A DNA stretch of 64,000 nucleotides from positions 248,001 to 312,000 of the forward strand of contig NZ_JAWMWG010000001.1 of assembly GCF_037546065.1 (NCBI RefSeq), written 5' to 3'. Below, piece after piece: positions 60,574 through 64,000 of this stretch. Below the pieces are notes generated by a model, which saw only the letters and a program-made list of their open reading frames with translations, searched no databases and was not told where the DNA came from. The translations under genes were made by a program, and so were the position numbers. Within the stretch, counting starts at the first letter, position 1. Every line of letters starts with the position of its first letter. Source of the DNA: Holzapfeliella saturejae. GTDB taxonomy: Bacteria > Bacillota > Bacilli > Lactobacillales > Lactobacillaceae.

Positions 60574-62307
60574 TCACTGACATATTTTGTCAGCAATGTT
60601 GATAGCCATTAATTTAGCTCTACTTTTAATAATATTATTAACGAAAGCATCGTCGGAAGTATCCAGTGCGTTAAAAATGCTGTTAAATTCTTCGGACGTA
60701 AAGTAATTAGATTCAGTTATTAGTGTCTTGTAGTCTGATTGATTATATTCATATAAGGTGTGTGAACTTTTACTATTATTAAGAGATTTTGGAAGAAACA
60801 TACCGTTTCCCAGATGACTCAAAATAACTCTGTTACTTACATTACTATTTAAGATCCTTGCTTTTGGAATGACATGTTCAAATTCGTAGTCCTCGATTTT
60901 AGGAATTTCACGGGACATATATGTTAGGTTTGAATGAATAGTTATTAAAGCTTTGATTTCTTTACTAAATGTTTTTCTATTTCCATCAAATTCCAATATC
61001 CAGCTATTAAAAGCTGAGATGAAACTATCTTTATTTAAAGGACTTAAATAATTTTTTGTTTGCCCACTATAATATTCAAATAAACGTTCATCTCCGTGAG
61101 CTGTCCAAGCTTTAGTTAGGTAATCATATATATAGTATGATGGAATATTTTGCAAACTAACTTTCACATCATTTTCAGACATATCCCATAAACTAGCAAA
61201 ATAAGATAATACTTTAAAAGTAGTTGATAATCCATTCGAGTATTGTTCTTTTTTAGAATTTTTTTTATTACTAAATGAGATGTTTTGTCGTAATAATTTA
61301 TCAAATGGAGCATTGATTTGATTAGCTATTGAGTTTAATCTTTGTAATATATTATCAATATTATTTTGGATAAAACTACTTTTATTTTTAAGAGTAGCAA
61401 TTTTTTTATTGTGTGTTCCTGTGATGATTCCCATTAGTCCGAATCCAATTTCGTTGTTTGATTTATCTTTTTTAGAAACTAGGGAAGGTATTCTATTTAC
61501 TACAAATTCACCTATTGCTCTACTTAATTCAGCAAGATTGATTGAACGATTAGATGTTATATCATCTTCTGAAAAATTCTCAAGTTCAAATGCACTATTA
61601 TTGCGTATTTTGTTATAGTACTCTTTTACATATCTTAAAATTTCATCACCTAATACGTTGTTTTCTGGTATGCTTATAAACTCTTCTGACCATGATGCGT
61701 TTAGAACCTCGTATTTAGTCAAAGGAACGCCACCTCTATTAAGGTTTTCAAATACTTCTGGTAAATCAGCCTCATCTCCTAAAAATTCAATTACAGGAAT
61801 GGTTAGTGTACTTAAGTTTATGTAATTTTCTATTTCTTCTTTTATTTTCGTTATTTGGTTTCTAAGCTCTCTTTTAGAAACATTTTGAAAATCATCTTTG
61901 TCATATTCATCTGTCCAATCAGCTAATTCGATTTCGTCACTTAGTAATTGATCAAACAAATAGCTACTTATAGGTTCGAGAGAATTCTTACTCAAGTTTA
62001 AATTAACATCTTCTAAAAGTTTATTATATTTTTCTGCATTTAATTGTTTCCAATAGAACAGTTTGTCATCTTCAAAGTTTTTAATTGTTGATAATCGTTG
62101 TTGTCCATCTAAAAGTCTATAGGAACTTTTATCAGAAGAGATGGGTGATACCAAAAGAGAACCAAAAGGAAAGTTTTTATGTAAAGTTTTTAACAGATCT
62201 AGTTTCTTTTGCTTAGACCAAACTAATGATCTTTGAAATTTAGGTATTTTAGTAAATTTTAATTGTTCTGCATAAGATAATTGATTAAATTGATAATTTT
62301 TTTTCAT
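60574..62307 (-). CDS. DUF262/HNH protein (GmrSD-like restriction candidate)
   Basis: 577 aa. The N-terminal DUF262 domain has the ParB-like NTP site LLDGQQRLSTI (67-71 for DGQQR) after IPKFQRSLVW. A long helical middle follows, then a C-terminal HNH-type nuclease core EFEHVIPKARI (Glu477, His478) with LGNGMFLPKSLNNSKSS. This GmrS plus GmrD fusion architecture is typical of type IV, modification-dependent restriction. The start at 62307 has GGGGGA upstream, and the frame is open 14 codons further. It stands alone between terminators and is more AT-rich than its neighbours, suggesting acquisition. Target modification unknown. Confidence 0.82.
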   Translation of the reverse strand: MKKNYQFNQLSYAEQLKFTKIPKFQRSLVWSKQKKLDLLKTLHKNFPFGSLLVSPISSDKSSYRLLDGQQRLSTIKNFEDDKLFYWKQLNAEKYNKLLEDVNLNLSKNSLEPISSYLFDQLLSDEIELADWTDEYDKDDFQNVSKRELRNQITKIKEEIENYINLSTLTIPVIEFLGDEADLPEVFENLNRGGVPLTKYEVLNASWSEEFISIPENNVLGDEILRYVKEYYNKIRNNSAFELENFSEDDITSNRSINLAELSRAIGEFVVNRIPSLVSKKDKSNNEIGFGLMGIITGTHNKKIATLKNKSSFIQNNIDNILQRLNSIANQINAPFDKLLRQNISFSNKKNSKKEQYSNGLSTTFKVLSYFASLWDMSENDVKVSLQNIPSYYIYDYLTKAWTAHGDERLFEYYSGQTKNYLSPLNKDSFISAFNSWILEFDGNRKTFSKEIKALITIHSNLTYMSREIPKIEDYEFEHVIPKARILNSNVSNRVILSHLGNGMFLPKSLNNSKSSHTLYEYNQSDYKTLITESNYFTSEEFNSIFNALDTSDDAFVNNIIKSRAKLMAINIADKICQ

Positions 62308-62387
62308 AAATAAAGTCCCCCAAAAGATTTGCATCATTTTTAATGCCATTCAAACACTACAATACTTGACATCTAGGGCAATTTCAA

Positions 62388-62422
62388 TAAAAAGCTTGCT
62401 GAGCCTTCAGCAAGCTTTTTTA
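62388..62422. terminator. bidirectional terminator between azlD and the DUF262 gene
   Basis: AAAAAGCTTGCTGA/TCAGCAAGCTTTTTT. On the minus strand it ends azlCD. Confidence 0.9.
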
Positions 62423-62743
62423 GATTAATTGAATTAAACCTAGTGAAATAATTCCAACAACAACCGTTATTAATAAACTTTTTGAAAAAATGGCAGCGAG
62501 TAAGGTGGGAATAGAAGCGAGTAGATTTGGAATATTGAGTTCGGGTAATTGACCTAATCTTTGAATAAACAAGTTTTCAAACCAAAGAGCAGACATAATA
62601 ACAATCGGAACAAAGTTCAAAAACTCAATGGCTTTATCAGGTAAATTGACTTTTTTAAGAACGGCAAAAGGTAAGGCACGTGAGCACCAAGTGACAAAGC
62701 CACACAGAAAAATGGTTAAGATAACAAAGTTAGTTGAAGGCAT
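62420..62743 (-). CDS. azlD: branched-chain amino acid transport protein AzlD
   Basis: Small membrane subunit of the AzlCD exporter. The 107 aa have about four helices; CGFVTWCSRALPFAVLKK and PIVIMSALWFENLF are family-like. It overlaps the end of azlC by 14 nt, so the two are translationally coupled and form one complex. Confidence 0.9.
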   Translation of the reverse strand: MPSTNFVILTIFLCGFVTWCSRALPFAVLKKVNLPDKAIEFLNFVPIVIMSALWFENLFIQRLGQLPELNIPNLLASIPTLLAAIFSKSLLITVVVGIISLGLIQLI

Positions 62744-63437
62744 TTTTAATCACCACCCCTAAAGAACAGCCAATCAATGTGACAATAATGATTAAAATAT
62801 TTGACGGCAAGAAAATCAGCCCGATGTACATTAGAATTAATACTAAGGCAACAACCGTTAACTGCAATTTTTTACTTAATTTTTGATCACTTTCAACTTG
62901 TAAATAAAGTAGTCCAATAAACATGGCAACAATTGCAAACTGAAGTCCGAGTGATTGAGGATTAGGGATAAAGTTACCAACTAATCCCCCGATAATTGAC
63001 GCACTAAACCAGGTGAAATAAGCAACGATATTAGCCGTATTAAACCAGGTAAACGACAACTGATTTTGCGTATAGTTTAATTTATTCATACTTAACGCGA
63101 AACTTTCGTCAGTTAATAACGTGCCAAGCCATAAATTTTTAAGTAGTGATTCTTTTTTGAAATAAGGTGCTACAGATAAACTCATAATAATCATGCGAGA
63201 ATTCACTAAAAAAATAGCCAAAACAATTGAAGCAAGTGGTGCATGGGCTAGCAACATGCTCACTAATACAAATTGTGCTGACCCAGCATAAGTGATGAGT
63301 GAAATCAGTCCGATTAAGAAGATAGATAATCCAGAAGCTTGCCCAATAATCCCAAAAGCAATCCCAATTCCTATATACCCAAAAGTTGTCGGCAGTACAT
63401 CTTGCATAGCTGTTTTAAAATCTAGTTTTGAATTCAT
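62730..63437 (-). CDS. azlC: branched-chain amino acid permease AzlC
   Basis: Large subunit of the AzlCD exporter for branched-chain amino acids or analogues. The 235 aa from the ATG at 63437 (GAGGGG upstream) show the family start DVLPTTFGYIGIGIAFG, AGSAQFVLVSML and NSRMIIMSLSVAPYF. About seven membrane helices. The frame is open 19 codons further upstream without a ribosome site. Confidence 0.92.
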   Translation of the reverse strand: MNSKLDFKTAMQDVLPTTFGYIGIGIAFGIIGQASGLSIFLIGLISLITYAGSAQFVLVSMLLAHAPLASIVLAIFLVNSRMIIMSLSVAPYFKKESLLKNLWLGTLLTDESFALSMNKLNYTQNQLSFTWFNTANIVAYFTWFSASIIGGLVGNFIPNPQSLGLQFAIVAMFIGLLYLQVESDQKLSKKLQLTVVALVLILMYIGLIFLPSNILIIIVTLIGCSLGVVIKNAFN

Positions 63438-63493
63438 AAAACCCCTCCTCAAGTTAGTCAATACACTACTTGAATTCGGTGTTAAATTCAACA

Positions 63494-63524
63494 AAAAAAG
63501 CCAACCAATTAAGGTTAGCTTTTA
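63494..63524 (-). terminator. terminator after thiT
   Basis: On the minus strand AAAAGCTAACCTT/GGTTGGCTTTTTTT (G-U pairs) ends the thiT transcript just behind its stop. Confidence 0.82.
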
Positions 63525-64000
63525 ATAAAGAACGAGGGAATACGATTAATCAAAATCAAAAGAATAATAATGGCTAAAATTGTATCAGGAATAACATAAC
63601 TACTATTGTAAACTAGCGAATATAACCAAACAGGTTGACCTTCAGGTGCAAAGCTTTGATAGAAGAAAATCCCGGCTAAAAAGTGGCTAATTAAAGAAAA
63701 TAATCCCCCAACTAGTCCGCCAGCAATTACGGAAAATCCAGCTTTTTTAGATTGCTTTTGTTTCAGTGCTTTTTTGAATTGTGCTGAAAAAATTCCTGCT
63801 AATCCAATTAACGCAAAAGCCAAAATGTAGTCGAATAAGACTTGAATTGGATTTAAAAAGTAGCCCCCAAATACTAAAGAAATCACACCGGTAATTAGAC
63901 CAGAAACACTTCCAGTTAATAAACCGTGCTTTAAACTGAGTAAAATAATGGGAACAAAGGTTAATGAAACGCTTCCGCCTTGTGGCATTTGAAATAAAAC
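63515..64000 (-). CDS. thiT: thiamine ECF transporter S component ThiT, 5' part missing
   Basis: Substrate-binding membrane subunit of the energy-coupling-factor thiamine importer. The visible 161 codons run past the window edge; the internal Met in QMPQGGSVSLTF is not the true start. MPQGGSVSLT is the family motif of the thiamine site. Five helices remain, with SLVYNSSYVIPDTILA near the end. Upstream control (often a TPP riboswitch) lies outside the window. Confidence 0.88.
   Translation of the reverse strand, partial: VLFQMPQGGSVSLTFVPIILLSLKHGLLTGSVSGLITGVISLVFGGYFLNPIQVLFDYILAFALIGLAGIFSAQFKKALKQKQSKKAGFSVIAGGLVGGLFSLISHFLAGIFFYQSFAPEGQPVWLYSLVYNSSYVIPDTILAIIILLILINRIPSFFIKS

Noticed and set aside
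1..64000. CRISPR arrays, rRNA genes, insertion sequences
   Set aside because: No regularly spaced repeats, no rRNA-like sequence and no transposase frames were seen on either strand.

Overview
The window is a low-GC Gram-positive replication-origin region, read outward from oriC. The order yidC-rnpA-rpmH / oriC-dnaA-oriC-dnaN-yaaA-recF-gyrB-gyrA-rpsF-ssb-rpsR-gdpP-rplI-dnaB, followed by walRK-walHI-walJ-htrA-rlmH, is typical of Lactobacillales. Protein style and gene content suggest Enterococcaceae, most likely Vagococcus or a close relative. The genus is an inference; the order-level call is firm.

Layout. 1-15,998: replication, gyrase and ribosomal core, with a bipartite oriC on both sides of dnaA, DnaA boxes, a DnaA-trio-like element and a candidate S6:S18 ribosomal-protein leader. 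16,000-19,950: an alpha/beta-hydrolase-fold protein, an M42 aminopeptidase, two oxidoreductases and a tRNA-Lys(CTT). 20,100-27,812: the WalRK operon, HtrA and RlmH. 27,836-30,165: an inserted pair, an SMC/AAA-like ATPase and an HNH nuclease resembling the Septu (PtuAB) anti-phage system, directly behind the conserved 3' end of rlmH. 30,198-34,710: formaldehyde-type ribulose monophosphate genes (hxlR-like, hxlA, hxlB) and two tandem disulfide-oxidoreductase paralogues with unusual C-termini. 34,833-44,070: pepN, a broken acetyltransferase gene, and a T-box-controlled methionine operon (metA, metY, metI, metC, metE-like) with both direct-sulfhydrylation and trans-sulfuration routes.

44,200-63,437 is an accessory zone. 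Its centrepiece is a peptide quorum-sensing cassette: a 40-codon gene at 45,556-45,678 encoding a double-glycine-leader peptide, a GHKL histidine kinase, a LytTR response regulator and a C39-peptidase ABC exporter. The exporter is frameshifted by an extra G in a six-G tract inside the ABC signature motif. Two candidate regulator repeats 21 bp apart precede the peptide gene. The decayed 3' end of a related kinase gene lies 2 kb upstream, which suggests that pheromone/receptor modules have been exchanged here. Further on are secreted SLAP-like paralogues with a duplicated 48-bp promoter, three HTH-membrane regulators (one apparently starting at ATC), three lipoproteins, an acyltransferase, a DUF975 protein and a solitary DUF262/HNH (GmrSD-like) restriction candidate.

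The window ends with azlCD (branched-chain amino acid export) and the truncated thiamine S-component gene thiT. The strongest candidates for something new are the pheromone cassette at 45-50 kb with its small divergent partner gene (45,103-45,273) and the Septu-like pair behind rlmH.
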